Assembly: GCF_001598235.1 (NCBI RefSeq)
Contig: NZ_BCYO01000013.1
Coordinates: 56,508 to 120,507 of the forward strand
Length of the DNA stretch: 64,000 nt
Direction: 5' to 3'
DNA from: Polaromonas jejuensis NBRC 106434
Lineage (GTDB): Bacteria > Pseudomonadota > Gammaproteobacteria > Burkholderiales > Burkholderiaceae_C
Position numbers and translations under genes: made by a program. Under the pieces are notes generated by a model. It did no database searches, was not told the DNA's origin, and saw nothing but the letters and a program-made list of their open reading frames with translations. Below are positions 8,162 through 16,276 of the stretch, in pieces (the first letter of the stretch is position 1; each line of letters opens with the position of its first letter).

Positions 8162-8290
8162 ATGAAGCCACCGAAAACGACACCTCTAACCATTGGCAAT
8201 GCCAATTGGACATTCGCTTACCTCCCCTTGACCTCTCTTGCGGCAGGCAACAACAACGGACAGGTCAGCTTCACCGCCGCCACCCCCTAG
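8162..8290 (+). CDS. possible short ORF
   Basis: A 42-codon frame starting in an ATGA overlap with a 9-codon frame (8136-8165) that itself overlaps the stop of the 7864 gene. The product ends NGQVSFTAATP. No ribosome-binding site or homology was recognised. Low support. Confidence 0.15.
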   Translation: MKPPKTTPLTIGNANWTFAYLPLTSLAAGNNNGQVSFTAATP

Positions 8291-8548
8291 TACTCCGCCC
8301 CAGAAATATCGAATCATGAAAGCGCACCTTCGCATCCATGCCGTCATTGCAAACCCTCGCCATAGCTACGGCTACGTCTGCGGTTTGCGGTTTGCGCCCA
8401 GGTCCTAATCCATCGCTTTCATGGCGTTCTGATACCTCTTTGTTGAAGTCGTACTAATTCGAGCTCGGTACGGCACCTGCAGTCTTCCCAATCATTGACC
8501 AGATTCTGATGCGCCTCGGACAACGACATCACCACGAAAGAACCGCGA

Positions 8549-8959
8549 ATGAACTTAACTCTCTGGCTGATCGTGGCCATTGTCCTTACCTTTGCATGCG
8601 CTCTTGTCGGATCATGGCTGTCCACTCGCTGGCAAGAGGTCAAGCACGCACCTGAATACCGCACAACCAATTTATCCGTCATTGAAAGTGACGTGCGCGA
8701 ATCGCGGGAGCAAGTGCCGGACGCGCCACCTGCAGCGTCAGCGCCGCCACCCAAGGTGCAACCGCTGAAGCAGCTCTCACGTCCAACCATGGCGGCCATT
8801 CAAAAAGAGGCCATGATGGCTGCCTTTGAGGACTTTACGGCGGGCACGCGCAGGCCAGCCCCCTACCCGCCGCACACGCGGGCCCACATCCTCTGGTTCG
8901 CGGTTTATGAACAAACGCAACTCGAGCTGCAGACCCGCAACGTCGAGGAGGCGCCATGA
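8549..8959 (+). CDS. hypothetical membrane-anchored protein
   Basis: A 136-residue protein with one N-terminal transmembrane helix (LTLWLIVAIVLTFACALVGSW, ~3-22). A variable Pro/Ala-rich linker (PDAPPAASAPPPKVQPL, ~57-73) leads to a short C-terminal segment containing QKEAMMAAFEDFTAGTRRP. The topology resembles small bitopic proteins, but no domain is recognised. A hairpin directly after the stop may end its transcript. Confidence 0.5.
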   Translation: MNLTLWLIVAIVLTFACALVGSWLSTRWQEVKHAPEYRTTNLSVIESDVRESREQVPDAPPAASAPPPKVQPLKQLSRPTMAAIQKEAMMAAFEDFTAGTRRPAPYPPHTRAHILWFAVYEQTQLELQTRNVEEAP

Positions 8960-8961
8960 AC

Positions 8962-8985
8962 GCTAGTGTGGTGTTACACGCTAGC
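8962..8985. terminator. hairpin after 8549 gene
   Basis: GCTAGTGTG (8962-8970) pairs with CACGCTAGC (8977-8985), a 9-bp stem with one G-U-type mismatch and a 6-nt loop. It lies 2 bp after the stop codon. There is no T-run, so it could be an operator or a rho-assisted end. Confidence 0.45.
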
Positions 8986-9041
8986 ATTCCCGCCGTGCGA
9001 GCGTCTGCACCGCATGAGCTTGATTTCGTCAGGCGGATTCA

Positions 9042-9464
9042 ATGACTCATTTGAAACCTGCAACCGTGATCATGCCTATCGAATCGTGCGGACCTGGCAT
9101 TGACTGGGAGGAGAAGGTCACCGCCGACGAGGCGCTGCGCTATGCGGACTGCGCGGCACAGTTTGCCGATATCCGACGCCTCAACTCAGGCCAACAGGGG
9201 AAAGACCGGACGATGCATCGCAAGCAGCATGCGGCAGCGCCTGGGCGGATTTGCGACGGAGCCGATGTACAGCGCCGCACCCATTGCCTGCGGGCCCTTT
9301 GCGGTGCGTGTGCGCCTGAAGCCGGGATCGGTAAATGGCAATGCGCTGTACACATGGCGGTGGCCGGCCCTTTCATGGACCGCTTCAATGGTCGTGATGC
9401 AGGTAACTGGCTTCGCGCGGCAGGCGGAATGCCACGAAGAAGGCAATCACCATCATGCCGGTGA
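9042..9464 (+). CDS. doubtful ORF at kgtP 3' end
   Basis: A 140-codon frame that overlaps the 3' end of the convergent transporter gene by 80 bp. Only the first ~60 codons ([20 protein letters not shown]...) look protein-like. From ~9220 another frame ([19 protein letters not shown]...) looks more coding, which may mean a frameshifted relic. No family was recognised. Confidence 0.25.
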   Translation: MTHLKPATVIMPIESCGPGIDWEEKVTADEALRYADCAAQFADIRRLNSGQQGKDRTMHRKQHAAAPGRICDGADVQRRTHCLRALCGACAPEAGIGKWQCAVHMAVAGPFMDRFNGRDAGNWLRAAGGMPRRRQSPSCR

Positions 9465-10674
9465 CATACCAGTAGAAAGTTTCCTGATGTCCCAGCGACT
9501 TCAGGCCCAGCGCCACGTATTCAGCCGAACCACCGAACGCGGCGTTGGCCACCGCGTAAGACAGGCCCACGCCCAGCGCACGCACTTCGGGCGGGAACAT
9601 CTCGGCTTTGACCAGGCCGCTGATGGAGGTGTAAAAGCTCACGATGGCCAGGGCCAGGATGATCAGCAGGAAGGCCACGATGGGGTTGCTCACGCCTTGC
9701 AGCGTCATCAGGATGGGCACGGTGCACAGGGCGCCGAGGCCGCCAAACCACAGCATGGAGGAGCGCCGGCCGATGCGGTCGGACAGCATGCCAAACAGCG
9801 GCTGCATCAGCATGTAGACAAACAGCGCGCCGGTCATGATGGCACTGGCGGTTTTCACCGACATGCCGGCCGAATTCACCAGGTACTTCTGCATGTAGGT
9901 GGTGAAGGTGTAGAAGATCAGCGAGCCGCCGGCGGTGTAGCCGAGCACGGTGAAAAACGCCGCCTTGTGGTGCCTGAACAGGCTGGCCAGGCTGCCGGCT
10001 TCCTTGTTGGCGCGCGTGGCGGCAGTCGTGGTTTCCTCCAGCGAGCGGCGCAGGAACATGGCGATGACGGCGGCCATCGCACCGATCACAAAAGGAATGC
10101 GCCAGCCCCAGGCGCGCAACTCGCCCTCGCTCAGCAGGAATTGCAGGATCACCACGACCAGCACGGCCAGCAGCTGGCCGCCAATCAGCGTGACGTACTG
10201 GAAGGACGAGAAAAAGCCGCGCTGGCCTTTTAGCGCCACTTCGCTCATGTAGGTGGCGGTCGTGCCGTATTCACCGCCGACCGACAGGCCCTGAAACAGG
10301 CGCGCCAGCAACAGCAGCGCGGGGGCAAGGGCGCCAATGCTGGCATAGGTGGGCAGGCAGGCAATGACCAGCGAGCCGGCGCACATCATGGTCACCGAGA
10401 TCAGCATCGAGTTCTTGCGGCCGTGCTTGTCGGCGATCCGGCCGAACAGCCAGCCGCCGATAGGGCGCATCAGGAAGCCGGCGGCAAAGACGCCGGCCGT
10501 GTTCAGCAACTGCGTGGTGGGGTCGCTGGAGGGGAAGAATGCCGGCGCGAAATAGATGGCACAGAACGCATACACGTAGAAGTCGAACCATTCCACCAGG
10601 TTGCCGGAGGAGGCGCCAACAATGGCAAAGATTCGTTTGCGGCGCTCTTCAGCGCTGTAGAGAGGTGTTGTCAT
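9385..10674 (-). CDS. kgtP: MFS transporter, metabolite:H+ symporter (KgtP-like)
   Basis: A 429-residue inner-membrane carrier with about 12 hydrophobic segments. Features of the MHS group (alpha-ketoglutarate, proline/betaine, citrate symporters) are visible: [14 protein letters not shown] near the N-terminus, the loop [21 protein letters not shown] between helices 2 and 3, and [21 protein letters not shown]. It probably imports a dicarboxylate or related organic acid by proton symport; the exact substrate cannot be read from sequence. The gene stands alone, convergent with the doubtful ORF on its left. Confidence 0.82.
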   Translation of the reverse strand: MTTPLYSAEERRKRIFAIVGASSGNLVEWFDFYVYAFCAIYFAPAFFPSSDPTTQLLNTAGVFAAGFLMRPIGGWLFGRIADKHGRKNSMLISVTMMCAGSLVIACLPTYASIGALAPALLLLARLFQGLSVGGEYGTTATYMSEVALKGQRGFFSSFQYVTLIGGQLLAVLVVVILQFLLSEGELRAWGWRIPFVIGAMAAVIAMFLRRSLEETTTAATRANKEAGSLASLFRHHKAAFFTVLGYTAGGSLIFYTFTTYMQKYLVNSAGMSVKTASAIMTGALFVYMLMQPLFGMLSDRIGRRSSMLWFGGLGALCTVPILMTLQGVSNPIVAFLLIILALAIVSFYTSISGLVKAEMFPPEVRALGVGLSYAVANAAFGGSAEYVALGLKSLGHQETFYWYVTGMMVIAFFVAFRLPREASYLHHDH

Positions 10675-11146
10675 GAAAAGGCTTGTTTTGGTGCATTGAG
10701 CAACGTCGGGATGGCTGTGAAGACTGCCGCTTGGGTGAAGCGGCGTCCAGCGCCCTCAACAGATTTCTTGTATCGAAGTGCGGCGTCGCATAAGGGTTTT
10801 CCATTATGCCTTTTGCGCAGTATTGGTGTGTTTTGCGGAATTATTTTGCACAGGCTTGGTGAGCAGGAGACTGCGGGCATCCAGGGTTTTGCCTTGCCGC
10901 CTTACCCGAGGCAGCGTGTCCACCGGCATGCGCAGGGCCCTGACATTGATCATTCCTTGTCACCTGCCACGGCGACCGCCATGATGCCTTTTGAGTCGCT
11001 GCGCGAACTCAATGCGCTGGACGCCCAGGCCTCTTGTGTGCCTATTTTTGAAAGGGTGAAAAGGCTGCTGGCAGGGTCACAACGCATCTGCAGCGATGGC
11101 GGGTTTTCAGGCATAGTGATGCCAACCGTTCAAGGAGCACCTTCCC
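10675..11146. other. intergenic region between divergent transporter genes
   Basis: This 472-bp stretch separates kgtP (leftward) and the LysE-family gene (rightward). A CATAAT hexamer on the minus strand (about 10801-10806) could be the kgtP -10. A strong AAGGAG site (about 11132-11137) precedes the rightward gene. Frames inside are open but show no protein family. Confidence 0.4.
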
Positions 11147-11773
11147 ATGCCTGTCCAGCTCTGGCTAGCCTTTGTCGCTGCATCCGCGGTCCTGCTGATT
11201 ATTCCGGGCCCGACCATCCTCACCGTCATCAGCTACTCCATGGCACACGGACGCCGTGCGAATGTCCCGCTGGTTGCCGCGGTGGCGCTTGGCGACTCAA
11301 CGGCCTTGCTGGTCTCGCTCCTTGGCCTCGGCGCCCTGCTGGCAACATCGGCCTTCTGGTTTACCGTGGTCAAGTGGGTGGGCGGTCTGTATCTGCTTTA
11401 CCTGGGCATCAAGCTGCTGCGCGCCGGCATTTCGCCTGCCGGGCCGGCCAGTCCGGCTACGCCTGGTTCCCGCTGGCGTCTGTTTGCCAATACCTATCTG
11501 GTCACGGCGCTGAATCCCAAGGGCATTGTGTTTTTCGTCGCCTTCCTGCCGCAGTTCATCCGGCCCGGTGCAGACCTGACGCGGCAGCTATGGATTCTTG
11601 CCGTCACATTCGTCGCCATGGCCACACTCAATGCCAGCTTGTATGCGGTATTTGCCGGCTCTGCACGCAGGCTGCTGGCATCGCCGCGCGCGCAGCGCCG
11701 CTTCAACATGGCCGGCGGTTCGCTGCTTTCGGCTGCGGGCGTGTGGGCGCTGCTGGCCAAACGCCCCGCCTGA
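11147..11773 (+). CDS. LysE/RhtB-family amino-acid exporter
   Basis: A 208-residue membrane protein with six hydrophobic segments. The N-terminus carries the family signature PGPTILTVISYSMAHGRR. GGLYLLYLGIKLLRAG lies in the third helix region, and TALNPKGIVFFVAFLPQFI, the second conserved motif, follows. Such proteins export homoserine lactones, threonine, leucine or similar compounds by proton antiport. Start supported by AAGGAG 9 bp upstream. A GC-rich hairpin overlaps its stop codon. Confidence 0.85.
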   Translation: MPVQLWLAFVAASAVLLIIPGPTILTVISYSMAHGRRANVPLVAAVALGDSTALLVSLLGLGALLATSAFWFTVVKWVGGLYLLYLGIKLLRAGISPAGPASPATPGSRWRLFANTYLVTALNPKGIVFFVAFLPQFIRPGADLTRQLWILAVTFVAMATLNASLYAVFAGSARRLLASPRAQRRFNMAGGSLLSAAGVWALLAKRPA

Positions 11774-11824
11774 GAAAGCCGGGCGGGGCCGTCCCGCCCC
11801 GTCCTGCCTGCCGGCGGGGCAGGC
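11763..11824 (+). terminator. GC-rich multi-hairpin end of LysE-family gene
   Basis: GCCCCGCC (11763-11770) pairs with GGCGGGGC (11782-11789). The right arm can alternatively pair with CCCGCCC (11793-11799). A third stem, GCCTGCC (11806-11812) / GGCAGGC (11818-11824), follows. No T-run, so rho-independent termination is uncertain. Confidence 0.5.
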
Positions 11825-11840
11825 GTGGCACCGGTCCCAG

Positions 11841-12032
11841 TAAGTGCCCGGCAGCAGAATGCTTTTGTCCACGGTGGTGTTGATGTCGGTGCGGCCGCCG
11901 TGGTCGAAACAATGAGGGCATCCGCGCCCGAGTTGACGGCCTGTTGTGCGTCCTCAACATCCTGAATGCCCTGGAGGATGAGCTTGCTGCTCCAGCGGTT
12001 TTTTCACTCACTCCACATCGGCCCATGACAGG
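11841..12032 (-). pseudogene. lldD: decayed lldD-type oxidase fragment
   Basis: Reads on the minus strand as parts of an FMN-dependent alpha-hydroxy-acid oxidase closely like the intact gene at 26985-28139. One part corresponds to SWADVEW...LILKGIQDAEDAQ and GADAIIVSNHGG, the other to GRTDINTVDKSILLPGTY. The catalytic His/Arg region up to the C-terminus is deleted; the two parts join at the GGR/CGR codons. A Trp codon is changed to TGA and there are small frameshifts, so it cannot be functional. Confidence 0.8.
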
Positions 12033-12393
12033 CGAAGAGTCCTTCTGCACGGCGATCTCACCGTTCACGCTCAATCAACAGGCCCTGCTGCGTTGGTTCT
12101 CCGTCAAGGTGTTCCACAACAGCCTGTCGAGTTCCGCATCCAGAAAACTGGGTGACGCGACCCTTCCCGAGTGACTCCTCGCCTGTATTGGTTGATTAGG
12201 GTTTTTACTAATGTTGAGCCCAAAAAACAGGCTTAAGCTTCGTTTGTCGTTTCATATATTAATCGTTGTTTCACCTGTAAAACGTTATAGGGTCACTTCT
12301 AGCGGGTTTTCTCATGATTGAAGTTACGTGCATCAATAATCGTCCTCGTATTTCAGGACGCCAGGCTTTCGCAAAAATCTGTGCGAAGGACGC
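12033..12393. promoter_or_regulatory. upstream region of catabolic cluster
   Basis: AT-richer than its surroundings, as expected for a promoter region. At 12268-12283 lies an imperfect palindrome GTTTCACCTGTAAAAC. A partial copy of its left arm (CGTTTCA, about 12248-12254) lies ~20 bp before. IclR-family proteins bind palindromes of about this size, so these may be operators for the cluster's own regulator (gene at 14628). AAGGA precedes the ATG at 12394. No exact -35/-10 is claimed. Confidence 0.35.
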
Positions 12394-13167
12394 ATGATGG
12401 TCGCTACCAGCCAGCCAGGTCTCGTGGCCGGCCGCCGCATCCTGGTCACAGGTGCTGCCCGCGGTCTGGGTTTCTCCTTCGCCCGCACGCTGTGCGAGAG
12501 CGGTGCCAGGGTGGTGCTGGCAGACCTGCGCGAAGAGTTGCTGCAGCAGTCCGTTTCGACCCTGCGCGACCAGGGCTTTGACGTCAACGGCATCGCGGTA
12601 GATGTCGAAGATCCTGCATCCATCCAGCGCTGTGCCGAGCAGGCGGTGATCAAGCTCGGAGGCCTGGACGGTCTCGTCAACAACGCCGCCGTGACCGATT
12701 CCGGCGGCCGCGGCATGGACGACATCGAGATTGCCAAGTGGGATCAGGTCATGAACGTCAACGTGCGCGGCACCTGGCTCATGACGCGGGCCTGCCGCCC
12801 CGCGCTGCGCACCAGCGGACGCGGTGCCATCGTCAACCTCGCTTCCGACACCGCCATGTGGGGTGCGCCCAACCTGCTGGCCTATGTGGCCAGCAAGGGC
12901 GCCGTGATTGCCATGACGCACTCGCTGGCACGCGAGCTTGGCCCCGACAACATCACCGTCAATGCAATCGCCCCCGGCCTGGTGCTGGTGGAGGCCACGC
13001 AATACGTGCCCGAGTCGCGGCACCGTCAATACATCGACCAGCGCGCCCTGCAGCGCGAGCAGATGCCCGAGGACGTGTCGGGGGCCGTGTTGTATGCGCT
13101 GTCCGATTTGGCCCGGTTTGTCACCGGTCAGGTTCTTGCCGTCAACGGCGGCTTCGTCATGCGTTAA
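12394..13167 (+). CDS. SDR-family oxidoreductase 1
   Basis: A 257-residue classical short-chain dehydrogenase/reductase, presumably NAD(P)-dependent. All key motifs are present: TGAARGLG (residues 19-26, cofactor binding), NNAA (96-99), catalytic Ser151, Tyr164 and Lys168 (YVASK), and the closing TGQVLAVNGGF. First gene of the catabolic operon; the cupin gene follows after 23 bp. It could act as a cis-dihydrodiol dehydrogenase or alcohol dehydrogenase in the pathway; the substrate cannot be deduced. Confidence 0.85.
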   Translation: MMVATSQPGLVAGRRILVTGAARGLGFSFARTLCESGARVVLADLREELLQQSVSTLRDQGFDVNGIAVDVEDPASIQRCAEQAVIKLGGLDGLVNNAAVTDSGGRGMDDIEIAKWDQVMNVNVRGTWLMTRACRPALRTSGRGAIVNLASDTAMWGAPNLLAYVASKGAVIAMTHSLARELGPDNITVNAIAPGLVLVEATQYVPESRHRQYIDQRALQREQMPEDVSGAVLYALSDLARFVTGQVLAVNGGFVMR

Positions 13168-13190
13168 ACGCAAATTCAAAGGAATACACA

Positions 13191-13727
13191 ATGAGTGATC
13201 TGTCTGAACAGCCGCAACTGCCCAAAAGCTGGGATCAACCCGAGGGTGCGAACTTCGCCTCCTGGATGGAAAGCCGGGTTGCGCGCTTCTCCACCCGCAA
13301 GTACGACTTCGACGCGCTGAAGTTCCAGGCGGATTTTGACCCCAAATACCGCCGCGGCCAGATGCGCTACATCGGCACAGGCGGCACCGGCGTTGCGGCC
13401 GATAGCAGCACCATACCGGCGGAAAACTTCACCTTCTCGACCATGGTGATCCCGGCCGGCAACGAAGGCCCGTCGCATCTGCACACCGATGTCGAAGAGG
13501 TGTTCTTTCTGATTCGCGGCAAGCTCAAACTGGTCCTGGAAAAGGACGGCGAGCGCTTTGAAACCATCCTGACCGACCGCGACGTGGTGTCGGTGCCGCC
13601 AGGTGTGTACCGCGAGGAAATCAACATTGGCGACGAAGACGCGCTGATGTGCGTGATGCTGGGCGCCAAGAAGCCCATCACTCCGACCTATCCGCCCGAG
13701 CACCCGCTCGCCAAGATCAAGCGCTGA
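13191..13727 (+). CDS. single-domain cupin protein
   Basis: A 178-residue cytosolic protein with one conserved cupin barrel. Metal-site motif 1 is visible as GPSHLHTDVEEVFFLIRGK (two His and a Glu at about residues 100-106), and motif 2 as VVSVPPGVYREEINIG. The Asp-Val replacement of the usual second His in motif 2 means metal binding may be incomplete. Translation starts at ATG 13191 after AAAGGAAT. It may be a small dioxygenase, isomerase or decarboxylase of the pathway; no closer call is possible. Confidence 0.75.
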   Translation: MSDLSEQPQLPKSWDQPEGANFASWMESRVARFSTRKYDFDALKFQADFDPKYRRGQMRYIGTGGTGVAADSSTIPAENFTFSTMVIPAGNEGPSHLHTDVEEVFFLIRGKLKLVLEKDGERFETILTDRDVVSVPPGVYREEINIGDEDALMCVMLGAKKPITPTYPPEHPLAKIKR

Positions 13728-13738
13728 GTATTGACGTC

Positions 13739-14635
13739 ATGGATGCCGCAACCCGCACTGCTGACGATCTGTTGCAGGCGCCACTCGCGCTGCTGGATAG
13801 TCGCTTCCCCCAGCGCATCGTGACGCTGCCTTCGGGCGCATGCGTTGCGCTGCGCGAATGCGGTGCGCGCGGTGACGCTCCCACCGTGGTACTGCTGCAC
13901 GGCATCAGTTCCGGGGCCGCCTCGTGGCTGCAAGCGGCCCTGCTGGCCGGTGAGCAGCTGCATGTGATCGCGTGGGATGCGCCGGGCTACGGCGAATCCA
14001 CGCCTCTGCCGGGCGATGCCCCCCTTGACGCCGACTACGCCGCGCGCCTGCATGAATTGCTGCTGGTGCTGGACGTTCGCCACTGCGTGCTGGTCGGCCA
14101 TTCGCTGGGTGCGTTGATGGCCTGCGCCTATGCACGCGACCTGGGCGCGGAACGTGTGACGCGTGTGGTGCTTATCAGTCCGGCGGGCGGCTATGGTGCT
14201 GTTGCGCAGGCCGTCACCAGCGCGCGCGTGCGCGGTGAGCGCCGCGATGCGCTGCAGACGCTGGGCGTCGACGGCCTTGCCGAGCGCATCCCGCAGCGCC
14301 TGCTCTCGCCGGCGGCAAACAGCGCGGCGCGCGCCTGGGTGCGGTGGAATGCCGCGAATTTGCAGCCTGCGGGCTACCTGCAGGCTGTTGAGTTGCTGTG
14401 CCAGAGCGATCTCGGCAAGAGCCGCGGTGTGGCGATGCCCGTCGAAGTTCATTGCGGGGACGCCGATGTCGTCACACCGCCCGTCGCCTGCCGTGGCTGG
14501 GCGGACTTGTATGCTGCGCCCTTTGACTTGATCAAGGGCGCTGGCCATGCCAGTCCTGTGGAGCAACCTGAAGCGGTCGCGCGCCTGATCACGCGCGCCG
14601 CGCTGCAACTAACCGGAGCCAAGCAACATGAGTGA
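13739..14635 (+). CDS. alpha/beta-fold hydrolase (meta-cleavage hydrolase type)
   Basis: A 298-residue alpha/beta hydrolase. It has an oxyanion-hole HGISSGAASW motif (~57-66), the nucleophile elbow GHSLGA with Ser122, Asp near VHCGDADVVTPP and His in KGAGHASPVEQP near the C-terminus, completing a Ser-Asp-His triad. In a cluster with an extradiol dioxygenase it is a candidate C-C hydrolase acting on the ring-cleavage product, though ester or lactone hydrolysis is equally compatible. ATG 13739 lies 11 bp after the cupin stop; the frame is open further upstream but overlaps the cupin gene. Its 3' end overlaps the IclR gene by 8 bp. Confidence 0.8.
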   Translation: MDAATRTADDLLQAPLALLDSRFPQRIVTLPSGACVALRECGARGDAPTVVLLHGISSGAASWLQAALLAGEQLHVIAWDAPGYGESTPLPGDAPLDADYAARLHELLLVLDVRHCVLVGHSLGALMACAYARDLGAERVTRVVLISPAGGYGAVAQAVTSARVRGERRDALQTLGVDGLAERIPQRLLSPAANSAARAWVRWNAANLQPAGYLQAVELLCQSDLGKSRGVAMPVEVHCGDADVVTPPVACRGWADLYAAPFDLIKGAGHASPVEQPEAVARLITRAALQLTGAKQHE

Positions 14636-15467
14636 CAACATCGCCGAAGAAAACAACAACGACAAGTACATCGTGCCTGCCCTGGAGCGCGGCTTGCGCC
14701 TGCTCGGCGAATTCAGCCGCGACAACCGCACGCTGAGCGCGCCCGAGTTGGCGCGACGGCTCGACCTGCCGCGCTCCACGGTGTTTCGCCTGCTCAATAC
14801 GTTGGAGGTCATGGGTTTCATCGAGCGGACTGCCAGCAGCAGCGAATACCGCCTTGGCATGGCGGTATTGCGCCTGGGATTCGAATACCTGTCCTCGCTG
14901 GAACTGACCGAACTGGGCCAGCCATTGCTCGCGCGGCTGTGCGACGAGATTCACTACTCGTGCAATCTGGTGGTCCGGGATGGGCGCTCCATCGTCTATG
15001 TGGCCAAGGTCGCGCCGCCCACGCCCTTTGCCAGCTCGGTACGTGTGGGCACGCGCCTGCCGGCTCACGCCACCGTACTGGGCCGGGTGCTGCTCCAGGA
15101 CCTGACCCTTCCCGAGTTGCGCGCGCTCTACCCCGAGGATCACCTGGAAGCGTTTTCCGGCAGCACACCCAAGACCGTGCTGGATCTGTTCAACCTGCTT
15201 GAGCTTGATCGCCAGCGCGGCTACGTGTTGGGCGAGGGCTTTTACGAGGCCAGCATTTCGACCATTGCGGCCCCGGTGCGCGACGAGAGCAATCGCATCG
15301 TCGCCGCGCTGGGCACCACCATCCCGTCGGCCCATATCGAAACTGGACTGATCGACGACATGGTGCGGCGTGTGCGCATGTCGGCCGATGAGCTGTCCCG
15401 ACTTCTTAATTACCAACCGCGCGGCAGCGACAGCACCAATACGGTGGTCCCCTTGCGCCTGCGCTGA
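14628..15467 (+). CDS. IclR-family transcriptional regulator
   Basis: A 279-residue regulator. The N-terminal winged HTH (~18-80) contains PALERGLRLLGEF, LSAPELARRLDLPRSTVFRLLNTLE and GFIER. The C-terminal effector-binding domain (~95-265) contains GTRLPAHATVLGRVLL and RGYVLGEGFYEASISTIAAPV. Located inside the operon and translationally coupled (8-bp overlap with the hydrolase gene), so it probably controls its own cluster, likely through the palindrome upstream of 12394. The effector is presumably a pathway substrate or intermediate. Confidence 0.88.
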   Translation: MSDNIAEENNNDKYIVPALERGLRLLGEFSRDNRTLSAPELARRLDLPRSTVFRLLNTLEVMGFIERTASSSEYRLGMAVLRLGFEYLSSLELTELGQPLLARLCDEIHYSCNLVVRDGRSIVYVAKVAPPTPFASSVRVGTRLPAHATVLGRVLLQDLTLPELRALYPEDHLEAFSGSTPKTVLDLFNLLELDRQRGYVLGEGFYEASISTIAAPVRDESNRIVAALGTTIPSAHIETGLIDDMVRRVRMSADELSRLLNYQPRGSDSTNTVVPLRLR

Positions 15468-15478
15468 ATGCCACCACG

Positions 15479-16276
15479 ATGAATCTGATTGACCTGAACC
15501 ATACCGTGGCCGTCGTCACCGGCGGCTCGTCGGGCATCGGCCTGGCCACGGTGGAGCTGCTGCTGCAAAGCGGCGCGGCCGTGGCCTTCTGCGGCCGTGA
15601 TGAAAAACGTCTGCGTGACGCCGAGGCGAAGCTGCGTGCGCAGTTTCCCGACGCCCGCCTGTTCGCCGCGAGCTGCAACGTGCTGGATGCCGCCGACATG
15701 CAGCGATTTGCCGAGAGCAGCGAACGCGAACTGGGCGCTGCCTCCATCCTGGTCAACAACGCTGGCCAGGGCCGCGTCTCAACCTTTGCCGACACCGAAG
15801 ACAGCGCCTGGACGGAAGAGCTGAGACTGAAATTCTTTTCGGTGATCTATCCCACGCGTGCCTTCCTGCCGCAACTGCAGCGCCAGCAGAGTCCGGCCAT
15901 TGTCTGCGTCAATTCCTTGCTGGCCAGTCAGCCCGAGCCGCACATGGTGGCCACCTCGGCGGCCCGTGCCGGCATCAAGAATTTGGTGCTCTCCATGGCC
16001 ACCGAATTCGCACCCACCGGCGTACGCGTGAACGGCATTCTCGTGGGCCTGATCGAGTCTGGCCAATGGCGCCGCCGCTTTGAGGCGCGTGAGAACCGCG
16101 CGCTCGACTGGACGGCCTGGACCGGCGAGCTCGCCGCCCGCAAACATATCCCGCTGGGCCGCCTGGGACTGCCGCAAGAGGCCGCGCGCGCCATTTTCTT
16201 TTTAGCAACCCCGCTGTCGTCGTACACAACCGGCAGTCACATCGACGTCTCTGGAGGCCTTTCCCGTCATGCATAG
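15479..16276 (+). CDS. SDR-family protein 2 with non-canonical active site
   Basis: A 265-residue SDR fold protein: TGGSSGIG (residues 14-21), NNAG (93-96) and a Ser at 146 are present. The catalytic Tyr-x-x-x-Lys is replaced by Thr159-Ser-Ala-Ala-Arg163. The C-terminal TTGSHIDVSGG segment is normal. Loss of both Tyr and Lys means ordinary SDR redox chemistry is doubtful; it may bind NAD(P) and a ligand or use a different mechanism. It overlaps the ThDP enzyme gene by 8 bp, so the two are probably made together. Confidence 0.82.
   Translation: MNLIDLNHTVAVVTGGSSGIGLATVELLLQSGAAVAFCGRDEKRLRDAEAKLRAQFPDARLFAASCNVLDAADMQRFAESSERELGAASILVNNAGQGRVSTFADTEDSAWTEELRLKFFSVIYPTRAFLPQLQRQQSPAIVCVNSLLASQPEPHMVATSAARAGIKNLVLSMATEFAPTGVRVNGILVGLIESGQWRRRFEARENRALDWTAWTGELAARKHIPLGRLGLPQEAARAIFFLATPLSSYTTGSHIDVSGGLSRHA

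Noticed and set aside
10423..11883. 486-codon rightward ORF overlapping kgtP and the LysE-family gene
   Set aside because: It covers kgtP antisense, the intergenic region and LysE out of frame; the translation changes character along its length.
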